Counted from the stretch's first letter, positions 36,253 through 45,105 are shown. The stretch is DNA of 64,000 bases from Lentilactobacillus buchneri (GCF_018314255.1 NZ_CP073066.1:2232001-2296000), one strand, 5' to 3'. Notes: generated by a model not told the origin, from the letters alone. Numbers and translations: made by a program.

Positions 36253-36861
36253 ATGCAATTTTTTACTGCTGATACACATTTCTTTCATGAACGTTTACTT
36301 GGCGTTAGCGAGTTCGCACCACGACCATTTCTGACTGTCGAGGATATGAATGAAACCATCATTAACAATTGGAATCGTCGGGTGGGCAAGAACGATGTGG
36401 TGTATCATCTTGGTGACATTGCGATTTTGCATACCCGACCTGAGAAAGTGGCACTGGAAAAAATTTTTGAAGTGCTGGATCAATTGAATGGCCGCTTGGT
36501 TTTGATCAAGGGAAATCACGATTCCCGTGCTTTGTTCAAATATCTGCAGCAGCATAATCATCCCGTGGGCAATCATCAAAAGTTTGAGTTTCACGATGTT
36601 GGTGTTCTCATCAAGATGAATCATCGTCAGTATTATATGACTCACTATCCGATGATGATGGGCATCGTTAAACAAATTATTAATTTACATGGACACATTC
36701 ATCATTATACAGTTCCGATTAAAGAAAATATCAATGTCGGTGTGGATACGCCGGAAACTGATTATTTGAAAAAGAAGCCACCGTTTGGAACGCCATTTTC
36801 CCAAGCTGAAATTGAAGAAATGGTCGCCGGAAAAGCTGAAGACTTTGCCAAGCGGCACTAA
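36253..36861 (+). CDS. Calcineurin-like metallophosphoesterase
   Basis: A 202-aa metallophosphoesterase. The metal-binding motifs are ADTHFFHER, HLGDIA, KGNHDSR, THYPMM and HGHIHHY in order. It belongs to a group of small phosphoesterases common in lactobacilli and phages with no known substrate. ATG 36253 follows AAGAGGACC. The next gene, another metallophosphatase, starts 23 bases downstream, so the two may be co-expressed. Confidence 0.85.
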   Translation: MQFFTADTHFFHERLLGVSEFAPRPFLTVEDMNETIINNWNRRVGKNDVVYHLGDIAILHTRPEKVALEKIFEVLDQLNGRLVLIKGNHDSRALFKYLQQHNHPVGNHQKFEFHDVGVLIKMNHRQYYMTHYPMMMGIVKQIINLHGHIHHYTVPIKENINVGVDTPETDYLKKKPPFGTPFSQAEIEEMVAGKAEDFAKRH

Positions 36862-36884
36862 TTTAGAAAAGATTGGATGGTTTG

Positions 36885-38273
36885 ATGACTGAGAAGCTAA
36901 CAATTTTACACACAAACGATCTGCACTCCCATTTCGAAAATTGGCCACGTATTCGTCAATTTATCACCACGCGACGCGCAGAACTTCAGCGAGCCGATTC
37001 TTCCGTTATCACTGTCGACTTGGGGGATGCGGTTGATCGCGTTCACCCGCTCACTGAGGTAACCAACGGCAAGGCCAATGTGGAGTTGCTCAACCAAATT
37101 CATTATGATGCCGTCACAATTGGCAATAACGAGGGCTTGACCAATAGTCATGAGCAATTGGACGAGTTGTACAATGATGCCAATTTCGACGTCATTTTGG
37201 GAAACCTTTTGGATCAGCAGACCAAATCAATTCCCAAATGGGCTCATCCCAGCAAAATTATTACCACCCCGCAGCATACACGCGTGCTTCTGATTGGGCT
37301 GACAGCGCCTTATTTACTGACATATCCGATCTTGGGGTGGGAGCCTCTCAAACCGGAAACGGTCCTGCCTAAAATTCTCGCCGACAATGCCGGCAAATAT
37401 GATATCTGTGTGTTACTATCACATTTGGGGCTGCCAACCGACCGTCTATTGGCACGTCAGTTTCCTCAGCTGGATGTGATCATCGGCTCGCATACGCATC
37501 ACTTACTTGTTCACGGTGAAAAAGTGAATCATTCACTACTGGCAGCTGCCGAAAAATGGGGCCATTATATTGGTGAGATTACACTGACTATCGATGGTTC
37601 CCATCGGATTGTAGCCAGTCAAGCCAAAGTGATTAAAACCGCTGATTTGCCCAGCGAACCTGAAGATGATGCTGAAATTCAGGAATATCAAGAACACGGT
37701 GAAAAACTGCTGGCACGCAACAAACTTGCCAGAATCAAAGCCCCCATGACAACTAATCTCATCGGCCATTCGCGCTTGGTAAACGAAGGTTTGCATGCGA
37801 TAATGGAAAAAGCCGATACTCGCGCTGCCATTTTAAGTTCGGGCCTATTTTTAACCGACCTGCCTCAAGGGATTGTTGATCGAAATCAATTGCATCAGAT
37901 GTTGCCCCACGCGATGCATGTCATGCGGGTCACTTTGGACGGTTATAATCTCTGGCGCCTCATCAAAGAAATGGAAAAGAACAAGAACTTTTTGACCAAA
38001 TTCCCACAAAAAGGGATGGGCTTTCGTGGCAAATATTTTGGCCAGCTACATTATGGCGGATTGCGGTATGATCAAGATGCCGGCCAGCTCTTTTTCCATG
38101 AAGAGTTGGTTTCACCGGCGAAAACATACCAGATTGCCATGCCGGACCACTATTTGTTTATTCCGTTCTTCCCGACATTGGAGATTATCGGCCACAACGA
38201 AATTTTATACGATGAAAATTTAAGGGATGTGTTTGGGGATTATCTCGCCAAACATTATCCACTTAATCAGTGA
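36885..38273 (+). CDS. Bifunctional UDP-sugar hydrolase / 5'-nucleotidase family phosphatase (YunD-like)
   Basis: A 462-aa protein with an N-terminal metallophosphatase domain (LHTNDLHSHFENWPR, VDLGDAVDR, TIGNNEGL, LLSHLGLPTD, IIGSHTHH) and a C-terminal 5'-nucleotidase substrate domain (about 270-460). There is no signal peptide or LPXTG anchor, so it acts in the cytoplasm, like Bacillus YunD. ATG 36885 follows GGATGG; TTG 36873 is an alternative. It precedes yutD with 13 bases between, in the order yunD-yutD-HAD-lit-like. Confidence 0.87.
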   Translation: MTEKLTILHTNDLHSHFENWPRIRQFITTRRAELQRADSSVITVDLGDAVDRVHPLTEVTNGKANVELLNQIHYDAVTIGNNEGLTNSHEQLDELYNDANFDVILGNLLDQQTKSIPKWAHPSKIITTPQHTRVLLIGLTAPYLLTYPILGWEPLKPETVLPKILADNAGKYDICVLLSHLGLPTDRLLARQFPQLDVIIGSHTHHLLVHGEKVNHSLLAAAEKWGHYIGEITLTIDGSHRIVASQAKVIKTADLPSEPEDDAEIQEYQEHGEKLLARNKLARIKAPMTTNLIGHSRLVNEGLHAIMEKADTRAAILSSGLFLTDLPQGIVDRNQLHQMLPHAMHVMRVTLDGYNLWRLIKEMEKNKNFLTKFPQKGMGFRGKYFGQLHYGGLRYDQDAGQLFFHEELVSPAKTYQIAMPDHYLFIPFFPTLEIIGHNEILYDENLRDVFGDYLAKHYPLNQ

Positions 38274-38286
38274 AAGGAGGGTTACT

Positions 38287-38865
38287 TTGGACAGAAAAAC
38301 CTTAGATGAACTCGTTGCGAAACAAGACGAGAATCGAAAGCCATTGGCACGAATCAACCGAGTCAGTGAAACAGAATTCTTAATCAATGATCATAAGTAT
38401 GAATTGGATACCAATCACACGGATGGTTTTGACTTTGACGAATTCGTTCGTCGGTACAATCCGGCTTTTAGTCAGTATGATTACATTGTTGGTGACTGGG
38501 GATACGGCAAATTACGTTTGCGGGGATTCTTTAATGATGACCGAACTGAAACTTCCGGCCCGTTTATTTCTGCACTCAACGACTGGATTTTGGAGGACGT
38601 CAACTTCGGTGCCGCTTATTTTGTCGTTCATAATCTTGAGGCCCGACCGGTGATCAGAAAATCCCGGAATAATCGAGGTAACCATCGATCAAACCGGTCT
38701 CATAATTCCCGCAACCGGAGTAATCATCGCAATCATCGGAACCACGCCTTTGAAGAAAAGAAGGTTACCGCCCATAAGCCAGTTGAAAAGCGCCATAATA
38801 TGGTCGTGAAGACTGAAGAAAAATCAAAAAAGCACCACTTTATTATTCGTGAGAGTAAAAAATAA
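38287..38865 (+). CDS. yutD: YutD family protein with basic Asn/His/Arg-rich tail
   Basis: A 192-aa protein of the YutD family (DUF1027), function unknown. The conserved core (about 5-120) contains INDHKYELDTNHTDGFDFDE, FVRRYNPAFSQYDYIVGDWG and YGKLRLRGFF. From about 135 it turns into low-complexity Asn/Arg/His/Ser sequence and a Lys-rich end, probably disordered and nucleic-acid binding. The start is TTG 38287 with AAAGGAGGG 6-7 bases upstream; the frame running back to 38227 overlaps the previous gene and has no ribosome binding site. Confidence 0.87.
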   Translation: MDRKTLDELVAKQDENRKPLARINRVSETEFLINDHKYELDTNHTDGFDFDEFVRRYNPAFSQYDYIVGDWGYGKLRLRGFFNDDRTETSGPFISALNDWILEDVNFGAAYFVVHNLEARPVIRKSRNNRGNHRSNRSHNSRNRSNHRNHRNHAFEEKKVTAHKPVEKRHNMVVKTEEKSKKHHFIIRESKK

Positions 38866-38882
38866 TTAGAAGGATTGACTTG

Positions 38883-39656
38883 ATGACAAACTATAAGGGC
38901 TATTTTATTGATCTTGATGGGACTGTGTATGCCGGTAAAAAACGCATTCCGGCCGCCAAACGATTTATTGAGCGCCTGCAGAAGGCCAATATTCCATTTT
39001 TATTTGTGACGAATAATTCCACTCAGCTCCCCAGAGACGTGGTTAAGAACCTGGCTGATAACCATGATATTCACGTCAAACCGGAAAATGTCTATACATC
39101 AGGGATGGCGACGGTTGATTACATGAATGAGCATCGTAGTGGGGATGCTTCATCTGTTTACATCGTTGGTGAAATGGGCTTGAAACAAGTTATCTTAGCC
39201 AACGATTATCGTTTGGAAGCCGATCATCCGGATTACGTGGTCGTGGGGCTGGATTCAGACCTAACCTATGAAAAGCTTTCAGAGGCCGTCTTAGCCATTC
39301 GAAGCGGTTCGACGTTCATTGGTACCAACCCCGATACAAACATTCCCAAAGAGCGTGGAATGATGCCTGGAGCCGGTTCGGTTGTGAAGTTTGTCGAGTA
39401 TGCCACCCAAGTTGAACCGATCATGATTGGCAAGCCCAAAGCCAGAATTATTGAAAGTGCCATTAAAAAAATTGGCCTTGAACAGTCTGACGTCGTGATG
39501 GTCGGGGATAATTACAACACGGATATTAAAGCTGGGATTAATGCCGGAGTCGATACGCTCTTGGTTTATACCGGACTTTCGACAAAGCAACAGGTTGCCA
39601 AAGAATCGGTTCAGCCGACTCACCAGATTGACTCACTTGATGATTGGCGGTTATAA
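38883..39656 (+). CDS. HAD-IIA phosphatase of the NagD/YutF type (TIGR01457-like)
   Basis: A 257-aa haloacid dehalogenase-fold phosphatase. Motif I is FIDLDGTVY, motif II FVTNNST, motif III lysine region GKPKARI, and motif IV MVGDNYNTDI. It has the C2B cap between motifs II and III, so it is NagD/YutF-like; substrate unknown, possibly sugar or nucleoside phosphates. ATG 38883 after AGAAGG is preferred over the TTG just before it. It overlaps no gene, but the lit-like gene begins 2 bases after its stop. Confidence 0.88.
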   Translation: MTNYKGYFIDLDGTVYAGKKRIPAAKRFIERLQKANIPFLFVTNNSTQLPRDVVKNLADNHDIHVKPENVYTSGMATVDYMNEHRSGDASSVYIVGEMGLKQVILANDYRLEADHPDYVVVGLDSDLTYEKLSEAVLAIRSGSTFIGTNPDTNIPKERGMMPGAGSVVKFVEYATQVEPIMIGKPKARIIESAIKKIGLEQSDVVMVGDNYNTDIKAGINAGVDTLLVYTGLSTKQQVAKESVQPTHQIDSLDDWRL

Positions 39657-39658
39657 AT

Positions 39659-40291
39659 GTGAAAATGCTTGGAAAACAAATTGGCTATGGCACTTTAATC
39701 ATATTGGGGTGCCTTGCCCTCGCCATCTTTTTGACTGTCAACAGTGTTTGGCTGTTTGACCTCAATATTAATCCGCTCAAATTAGCTGCGGCTACCGGTC
39801 GCACTGCTAGCCAGATGCATCATGATTATGTCAGGATTATCGCCTATTTACAGTTGCCGTGGATTCCTTCTTTAAAGCTGGATTACTTCTTCAGTTCTGC
39901 AAAGGGACTGCAGCACTTTCGGGACGTTAAAGGGTTGATCCTGTTCAACAATTTTGTTGGGCTGATTTTAGTGCCGACTGGTGCCTACCTACTGCATCGG
40001 CTCAACAAAAAATCACTAACTTGGCTGTTGATGACGCCAATTAAGGTCGTCACCACAGTTTCGTTAGTGATTATCGCGTTGATGTTTGTTAATTTTGACC
40101 AGGTATTTGTGGCATTTCATGAAGTATTATTTAGAAACCAGGACTGGATTTTTGACCCGAACACCGATCCGGTGATTAACATGCTGCCGGATACGTTTTT
40201 CTTGGAATGCTTTCTACTGTTCTTTGTCCTATTTTTTGGTGGGTTGGCAGTCATCTACTGGCTTGGCCGCAGATCACTGAAACAGCACTAA
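39659..40291 (+). CDS. TIGR01906 family membrane protein, Lit-like (DUF1461)
   Basis: A 210-aa integral membrane protein with about five hydrophobic segments. The family includes Lit, the lipoprotein intramolecular transacylase of enterococci that moves an acyl chain from glycerol to the lipoprotein N-terminus. Family-type features are the loop after the first helix with MHHDYVRIIAYL and the segment FHEVLFRNQDWIFDPNTDPVINMLPDTFF. GTG 39659 is taken as the start, with ATG 39665 as alternative; both have poor ribosome binding sites and probably rely on coupling to the HAD gene. Confidence 0.82.
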   Translation: MKMLGKQIGYGTLIILGCLALAIFLTVNSVWLFDLNINPLKLAAATGRTASQMHHDYVRIIAYLQLPWIPSLKLDYFFSSAKGLQHFRDVKGLILFNNFVGLILVPTGAYLLHRLNKKSLTWLLMTPIKVVTTVSLVIIALMFVNFDQVFVAFHEVLFRNQDWIFDPNTDPVINMLPDTFFLECFLLFFVLFFGGLAVIYWLGRRSLKQH

Positions 40292-40480
40292 TTATTCTGG
40301 TGCTTTCATCAAAATCCAAAGCAGTAGGTATGCGATGATTCCCGGGAAGAATGGGGTAAATGCCAGAATGACAAATACGACCCGTGCCAAAGTGGGATCC
40401 CATTGAAAGTGCTCAGCCAAGCCACCAATGACGCCGGCAAGCACCTTGTTTGTTGCGGAACGATGGATATTAATTTTCAT
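40292..40480 (-). CDS. PspC domain protein
   Basis: A 62-aa single-domain PspC protein: HRSATNKVLAGVIGGLAEHF followed by DPTLARVVFVILAF and a second hydrophobic stretch IAYLLLWILM. Such proteins are induced by cell-envelope stress in Firmicutes. The start at 40480 follows GGAG at 9 bases; extra in-frame ATGs upstream overlap that site. Its stop abuts the convergent lit-like gene, with no terminator visible between them. Confidence 0.85.
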   Translation of the reverse strand: MKINIHRSATNKVLAGVIGGLAEHFQWDPTLARVVFVILAFTPFFPGIIAYLLLWILMKAPE

Positions 40481-40595
40481 AATCATCATCTCCATATTTT
40501 AATTTAAGTATAAGCTTACTATAACCAATTCGCATTTGCATTGCAATTATGCTATATTATTATGTTGTATAAAGGAAATAACTAGGAGAATTTTA

Positions 40596-40847
40596 ATGTT
40601 AACTATTAATGTCAATGGAAATCTAGGAAACCAACAAGTTGTTCTTTCTGATAATTCGGTTGGGACGTTGACTGGTGCCAGAGTTTTCGGCTCAGCCTTG
40701 AGCGGTAATCAAGTTGTTCAATGGACCTTTATCTCAACCGGCCATCAGCATGAAGGCTTTGTCTATGCGGGTCCATTACTGGAAGGCTTAGTGATCCAGT
40801 CGATGAACGGCAATGACACCTACCAAATTCATTTTACGAATAAATAA
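40596..40847 (+). CDS. Hypothetical protein, 83 aa
   Basis: I do not recognise this gene. The 83-aa product has no membrane segment; it is rich in Gly, Asn, Val and short beta-like strands (INVNGNLGNQQVVLSD, VVQWTFIST, YQIHFTNK), consistent with a small all-beta fold. ATG 40596 follows TAGGAG and the gene is bracketed by an AT-rich promoter-like region (TATATT near 40550) and a terminator at 40872, so it seems a real, separately transcribed gene. Confidence 0.7.
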   Translation: MLTINVNGNLGNQQVVLSDNSVGTLTGARVFGSALSGNQVVQWTFISTGHQHEGFVYAGPLLEGLVIQSMNGNDTYQIHFTNK

Positions 40848-40871
40848 TCATTAACAATCAGCGGCATACAT

Positions 40872-40915
40872 AATGAGACTGGATATTGCACCTAAAATAT
40901 TCGGTCTCATTCTTT
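40872..40915 (+). terminator. Terminator between the 83-aa hypothetical gene and mvaS
   Basis: AATGAGACTG (40872-40881) pairs with CGGTCTCATT (40902-40911), 10 bp with one G-U, loop of 20, then CTTTCTT. Confidence 0.6.
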
Positions 40916-40931
40916 CTTAAAGGAGAGTATT

Positions 40932-42098
40932 ATGACAATTGGAATCGACAAAATGGGTTTCTTTACTTCTGATTACTATTTGGATATGGCAGATTTGGCA
41001 AATGCCCGCGGGGAAGATCCCAATAAATATTTGATTGGGATTGGACAGAAGAACCAGGCGGTAATCCCGCCAACACAAGACGTGGTCACGATGGCTGCCA
41101 ATGCTGCCGCCAAGATTTTAAGCGATGACGATAAACAAGCAATTGATATGGTGATCTTTGGAACTGAAACCGGTGTTGACAACTCCAAGTCAGCGGCCAT
41201 CTATGTTCAGTCGTTGCTTGGAATATCCAACTCCGCCAGATCGTTTGAAATTAAGCAAGCCTGTTATGGTGGTACGGCCGGCGTTCAGATGGCTTTCGAT
41301 CATATTGCAATGCATCCTGAAAGTAAAGTGTTGGTCTTGGCAGCAGACATTGCCCGATATGGGATTGGAACAGCTGGTGAGGTCACCCAAGGCGGCGGGG
41401 CAATTGCCATGCTGATGAGTCAGGATCCAAAAATTTTAGCTTTGGACAATCAAAGTGCGTTTTACTCAGAAAATATTATGGATTTTTGGCGGCCGTTTTA
41501 CCGTCGTGATGCAATTGTCGACGGGCATTACTCAACGGATATTTATATCGATTTCTTCAACCAAACATTTAAAGATTACTCTGCGAAATATCAACGGACG
41601 CTGAGTGATTTTTCCGCGATGGCTTTTCATCTGCCATTCACCAAGATGGGCCTAAAAGCGCTTCGGACGGTTATCGATGATGGTGCTCACTCACAACAGC
41701 TGCTCAAAGAATTCGATCATTCTAAAAAGTATAATGCCCTCGTCGGTAATCTCTATACCGGGTCACTCTACTTAAGCTTGTTATCACTACTGGCCAACTC
41801 CAAAACGCTTCAGCCAGGTGATCGAATTGGTTTGTTTAGTTATGGATCGGGAGCTCAAGGGGAATTTTACAGTGGTACAATTGCCCCTGAAATCCAACCG
41901 CAGAGCCTTGCCGGCCAGGTTGAACAAGTGATTGCCAACCGAACGAGGCTGTCTGTTCCTGAGTATGAAGCGATGTATGCAAATGGATTGCCAAACGCCG
42001 GTGGAGATGTTACATTTGATGCTGCCGATGATGACAGTCGATTCGTGTTGCTTGGCAGACAGGCCGACCAGCTGGTTTATCGAGATCAACAGGCATAA
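40932..42098 (+). CDS. mvaS: Hydroxymethylglutaryl-CoA synthase
   Basis: MvaS condenses acetoacetyl-CoA and acetyl-CoA to HMG-CoA, entry to the mevalonate pathway for isoprenoids. The 388-aa protein has all catalytic residues of bacterial enzymes: Glu79 (FGTETGVD), Cys111 (KQACYGGTAG) and the histidine in AFHLPFTKMG. ATG 40932 follows AAAGGAGAG. This pathway replaces the DXP route, in agreement with the missing dxr between cdsA and rseP. It is convergent with lexA. Confidence 0.96.
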   Translation: MTIGIDKMGFFTSDYYLDMADLANARGEDPNKYLIGIGQKNQAVIPPTQDVVTMAANAAAKILSDDDKQAIDMVIFGTETGVDNSKSAAIYVQSLLGISNSARSFEIKQACYGGTAGVQMAFDHIAMHPESKVLVLAADIARYGIGTAGEVTQGGGAIAMLMSQDPKILALDNQSAFYSENIMDFWRPFYRRDAIVDGHYSTDIYIDFFNQTFKDYSAKYQRTLSDFSAMAFHLPFTKMGLKALRTVIDDGAHSQQLLKEFDHSKKYNALVGNLYTGSLYLSLLSLLANSKTLQPGDRIGLFSYGSGAQGEFYSGTIAPEIQPQSLAGQVEQVIANRTRLSVPEYEAMYANGLPNAGGDVTFDAADDDSRFVLLGRQADQLVYRDQQA

Positions 42099-42167
42099 TA
42101 TTGATGGTAGAAGGGCTCGTTGGGCATTGCCGAAAAGTCCTGGACCAGAACTCAGGGTAAAAGAAAG

Positions 42168-42188
42168 GGACTGTTAGCAGAACAGTCC
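42168..42188 (-). terminator. Hairpin terminator for lexA
   Basis: GGACTGTT (42168-42175) pairs with AACAGTCC (42181-42188). On the minus strand, following the lexA stop, the stem is trailed by CTTTCTTTTA. The plus side has no T-run, so it probably serves lexA only. Confidence 0.6.
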
Positions 42189-42202
42189 TTAGGTAGAAAT
42201 AA

Positions 42203-42841
42203 TTATGAAATATCGCTGCGGTACAAACTGACCACTTTTCCCAAAATGCTGACCTTGGTCAAAATAATGGGCGCCATGGTATCGTTTTCTGGCTGTAGTC
42301 GGTAATGATCGCTTTCCTTGAAGAACCGTTTGCAGGTTGCTTCATTTTCATCGGTCATCGCAATGACAATGTCACCGTTATCGGCGCTTTCCTGTTTGCG
42401 GACAACCACATAGTCCCCATCGAGAATGCCGGCGTTAATCATACTTTCGCCCCGAATTTGCAGCATAAATAATGGTTGATCACTGTGTGCCAGAGCAGGC
42501 GGGAGCGGGAAGTAGTCGGTGGCTTCCTGAACAGCTAAGATCGGTTCACCGGCAGTCACAGTTCCTAAAACCGGAATCTGTTTTTGCTGCGGCTGCATAC
42601 CCAGGACATCCAAGCCACTACTGGTGACTTCCAGCGCGCGGGGTTTGGCTGGATCTTTCACGATATAGCCTTTCCGCTCAAGTCGAGCAATATGGCCATG
42701 TACCGTGGAGGTTGAGGATAGATGAACGGCTTCACCAATTTCTCTGACCGTTGGTGGATAGCCCTGCTCATTAACCCGTTCCCAGATGAAGTGAAGGATC
42801 TGGTATTGTTTACTTTGGGGATCATTGGTCGTTTTTGACAT
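42203..42841 (-). CDS. lexA: LexA repressor
   Basis: LexA represses SOS genes and cleaves itself when RecA filaments form. The 212-aa product has the N-terminal winged helix ([27 protein letters not shown]), the Ala-Gly cleavage site in TVTAGEP, the catalytic serine in RGESMINAG, and the catalytic lysine in EATCKRFF. The start at 42841 follows GAGGTG; a GTG at 42850 overlaps the ribosome binding site. It is divergent from ynzC with a LexA box between them, so it is autoregulated. Confidence 0.95.
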   Translation of the reverse strand: MSKTTNDPQSKQYQILHFIWERVNEQGYPPTVREIGEAVHLSSTSTVHGHIARLERKGYIVKDPAKPRALEVTSSGLDVLGMQPQQKQIPVLGTVTAGEPILAVQEATDYFPLPPALAHSDQPLFMLQIRGESMINAGILDGDYVVVRKQESADNGDIVIAMTDENEATCKRFFKESDHYRLQPENDTMAPIILTKVSILGKVVSLYRSDIS

Positions 42842-42903
42842 TTTAGACACCTCATAAGTCTTTGTTTAATACCTAAATCATATCATAACCTGGGTCACAT
42901 TTC

Positions 42904-42917
42904 AAAACACACGTTCG
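42904..42917 (-). promoter_or_regulatory. LexA (SOS) box between lexA and ynzC
   Basis: On the minus strand the site reads CGAACGTGTGTTTT, 13 of 14 matches to CGAACRNRYGTTYC. It lies 63 bases before lexA and 49 bases before ynzC, so it can control both directions. It is the best of the three LexA boxes in this window. Confidence 0.88.
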
Positions 42918-42965
42918 CGTAACTATCAATAATTGTGTTATTATAGTCGATATGGAGGAATTTTA

Positions 42966-43250
42966 ATGAACGAACAAGAGAAAAAAGAATTGCAATCAAA
43001 AATCGGTGACGATGTTTTCAAAGAACTCATCCCAAGAATTAATGAACTGGCCCACAAAGCAAAAAATGAGGGCTTATCTGAAGTTGAAAAGTTGGAACAG
43101 GCTGATTTGCGTAAAAAATACGTTGCTCACTTCCGTGAAAACTTCAAAAAACAGATTGAAATGATGAAAGTTTATGATAAGAATGGCAAGGAAGTGACGC
43201 CCGGAAAAGTCAGGGAAGTCCAACGTCACAAAGGTCTTCGGGACGATTAG
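42966..43250 (+). CDS. ynzC: DUF896 family protein (YnzC)
   Basis: A 94-aa basic, helical protein with the DUF896 pattern: IPRINELAHKAKNEGLSEVE, then LRKKYVAHFRENFKKQI and a Lys-rich end. Its role is unknown; in B. subtilis ynzC is in the SOS-induced yneA-yneB-ynzC operon. Here yneA and yneB are absent from the lexA-ynzC interval, but the LexA box and divergent lexA keep the SOS link. ATG 42966 follows ATGGAGG. Confidence 0.9.
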   Translation: MNEQEKKELQSKIGDDVFKELIPRINELAHKAKNEGLSEVEKLEQADLRKKYVAHFRENFKKQIEMMKVYDKNGKEVTPGKVREVQRHKGLRDD

Positions 43251-43353
43251 GGGGCAGTTTTCCCCTAAGAATCGGGATTTTGTTGATTAGCCCTTTAATT
43301 CTATGGCATAATTGTGTAAAATTACTTAGTGATATGATAAAGGAGGCCTTGTC

Positions 43354-43578
43354 TTGGCAACTTGGATTTGGATATTAATCGTTGTGTTAGCCTTGATCTT
43401 GGGCTTGGTTGGTGGCTTTTACGGTGCTCGGAAGTATATGGAAAAGTACCTCAAAGAAAACCCACCATTCAGCGAAGATCAATTGCGCCAACTGATGATA
43501 CAAATGGGTCAAAAACCTTCCCAAAAGAAATTAAATCAAATGATGCATTCGATGCAAAACCAAACTGGTAAAAATTAG
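43354..43578 (+). CDS. yneF: YneF family membrane protein
   Basis: A 74-aa protein with one N-terminal membrane helix ([21 protein letters not shown]) and the family signature [21 protein letters not shown] followed by [17 protein letters not shown] sequence. It starts with TTG 43354 after AAAGGAGG. The function is unknown, but the family is highly conserved in Firmicutes, and YneF lies near ynzC also in Bacillus. Followed by a strong terminator. Confidence 0.92.
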   Translation: MATWIWILIVVLALILGLVGGFYGARKYMEKYLKENPPFSEDQLRQLMIQMGQKPSQKKLNQMMHSMQNQTGKN

Positions 43579-43586
43579 AATGTTTC

Positions 43587-43631
43587 AATGACAAAAAGTC
43601 CCCACCAACTTGGTGAGGGCTTTTTGTCATT
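43587..43631. terminator. Bidirectional terminator between yneF and plsC
   Basis: AATGACAAAAAGTCCCCACC (43587 on) pairs with the sequence ending at 43631, about 20 bp with one G-U and one mismatch, flanked by A-run and T-run for the convergent genes. Confidence 0.9.
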
Positions 43632-43635
43632 TCAC

Positions 43636-44265
43636 TTACTCTTCTTTTTTTGATACATCAACGTATTTAAAATCCGGATTAACGGCATAATCCAAGGCGT
43701 CGAACGCGCTTTGCATTTCCGTTTCAATTTGTTTTTGAAAATCATCCGTTAATTTTTGTTTACGGTCAATTGTAATGGGTTCTCCAAAGGCAATCGTGAC
43801 CCGTTTTCGAGTAAAAAGCTGTTTGAATGTCAGTGGTCCTTGATAAACGGCCGGGACCAGCGGCACACCTGACAGCTGGGCAATAAAGGCGGCGCCGCTT
43901 TTTAATTGGCTGGAATGCCGGGTGCCTGATGGGAATAAGATCAAAGACAAATCTGATTTTCTGAGAATTCGGACTGGTTTCTTGATGGCAGAAGGACCGG
44001 GGTTATCACGGTCAACCGAAAAAGCATTGGCATGAACCAAAATCCAACGCAAAATTGGATTTTTGAATAGTTCTTTTTTCGCCATGAAACTAAACTTTTT
44101 CGGACTGCCCGCCAGTGCAAAGTAAATTGGATCAAACCAGGTGCGATGGGGGCCAACCAGGATATAGTTGCCTTTTGGCAGTCGCTCCTTGTGCTCATAA
44201 CGGGCATTGCCATTGATAATAAACACCAGGATTCGGACAAGGACTCTCATGAATGAATAAAACAA
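43636..44265 (-). CDS. plsC: 1-acyl-sn-glycerol-3-phosphate acyltransferase (PlsC family)
   Basis: Transfers an acyl chain to lysophosphatidic acid in membrane lipid synthesis. The 209-aa product has the HX4D motif in GPHRTWFDP, GSPKKFSFMAKKELF, and FPSGTR, where the family consensus FPEGTR has Glu. It ends with PAVYQGPLTF and a DFQKQIETEMQ helix. I take TTG at 44265 as the start: AAGAAGG lies 7 bases upstream, and a TATAAT -10 (TTAATATAATT) sits just before the first in-frame ATG (44283), which would leave that ATG without a ribosome binding site. Confidence 0.88.
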   Translation of the reverse strand: MFYSFMRVLVRILVFIINGNARYEHKERLPKGNYILVGPHRTWFDPIYFALAGSPKKFSFMAKKELFKNPILRWILVHANAFSVDRDNPGPSAIKKPVRILRKSDLSLILFPSGTRHSSQLKSGAAFIAQLSGVPLVPAVYQGPLTFKQLFTRKRVTIAFGEPITIDRKQKLTDDFQKQIETEMQSAFDALDYAVNPDFKYVDVSKKEE

Positions 44266-44352
44266 TTCATTTCCTTCTTTCATATCTGATAGAATTATAT
44301 TAACTTAAAATAGAAGCGTTTGGCAAACTAATTTGTGAAGGAACATAACGAT

Positions 44353-45105
44353 ATGCAAGTAAACTTACATGAAGACGAACGAATTGACCAATTATACAGC
44401 AAAGGCATCCAAATTATTCAAAGCAAAGACGTTTTTTCGTTTTCATTGGACGCGGTTTTGCTGGCCGACTTTGTTCGGACCACGCAACACAGAACCAAAC
44501 AAATTGTCGACATGTGCGCCGGCAATGGGGCAGTCGGACTGTTTTTAAGTGAAAAAACGGCTGCTCACATCACCATGATCGAGATTCAGACAAGGCTGGC
44601 GGATATGGCACATCGGAGCGTTGAACTCAATGACTTGGGTCAGCAGATATCAGTGGTCAACGACGACCTCAAAAATGCCGACCAATATATTCCAAAAGAT
44701 TCTGTTGACGTTGTTGCCTGCAATCCGCCGTATTTCGTCAACTACAAGACCAGCGAAAAGAATCCGAATCGATACTTGGCCATCGCGCGGCATGAAATCA
44801 CCACTAATTTAAATGAAATTGTCAGCTCAGCAGCCGGACTGTTGAAAATGAACGCCAAACTTTTCATGGTGTACCGGCCCGATCGGCTGACGGATTTGAT
44901 CGTGGCGTTACGAAGTCACCGACTGGAGCCAAAACGGCTTCAATTTGTCAGACCCCGAATCAAAGAGGATGCCAACATGGTCCTGGTTGAGGCGATTAAA
45001 GACGGCAAGCCAAACGGTCTCAAAGTCAACCGCGATATTATTACTTATGACGGCGATGACTATACTGATGAAGTAAAGAAGATGCTTTATGGAACAAACA
45101 GATAA
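44353..45105 (+). CDS. tRNA1(Val) (adenine-N6)-methyltransferase family protein (YabB/TrmN6-like)
   Basis: A 250-aa SAM-dependent methyltransferase. It has the N-terminal YxxxGIQIIQSKDVFSFSLDAVLL motif of YabB, the SAM loop VDMCAGNGAVGLFLS, and the adenine-N6 motif NPPYF. Bacterial relatives modify A37 of tRNA-Val. ATG 44353 follows GAAGGA; GTG 44335 is an alternative. It overlaps the GIY-YIG gene by 17 bases, the yabB-yazA pair of Bacillus. Confidence 0.9.
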   Translation: MQVNLHEDERIDQLYSKGIQIIQSKDVFSFSLDAVLLADFVRTTQHRTKQIVDMCAGNGAVGLFLSEKTAAHITMIEIQTRLADMAHRSVELNDLGQQISVVNDDLKNADQYIPKDSVDVVACNPPYFVNYKTSEKNPNRYLAIARHEITTNLNEIVSSAAGLLKMNAKLFMVYRPDRLTDLIVALRSHRLEPKRLQFVRPRIKEDANMVLVEAIKDGKPNGLKVNRDIITYDGDDYTDEVKKMLYGTNR

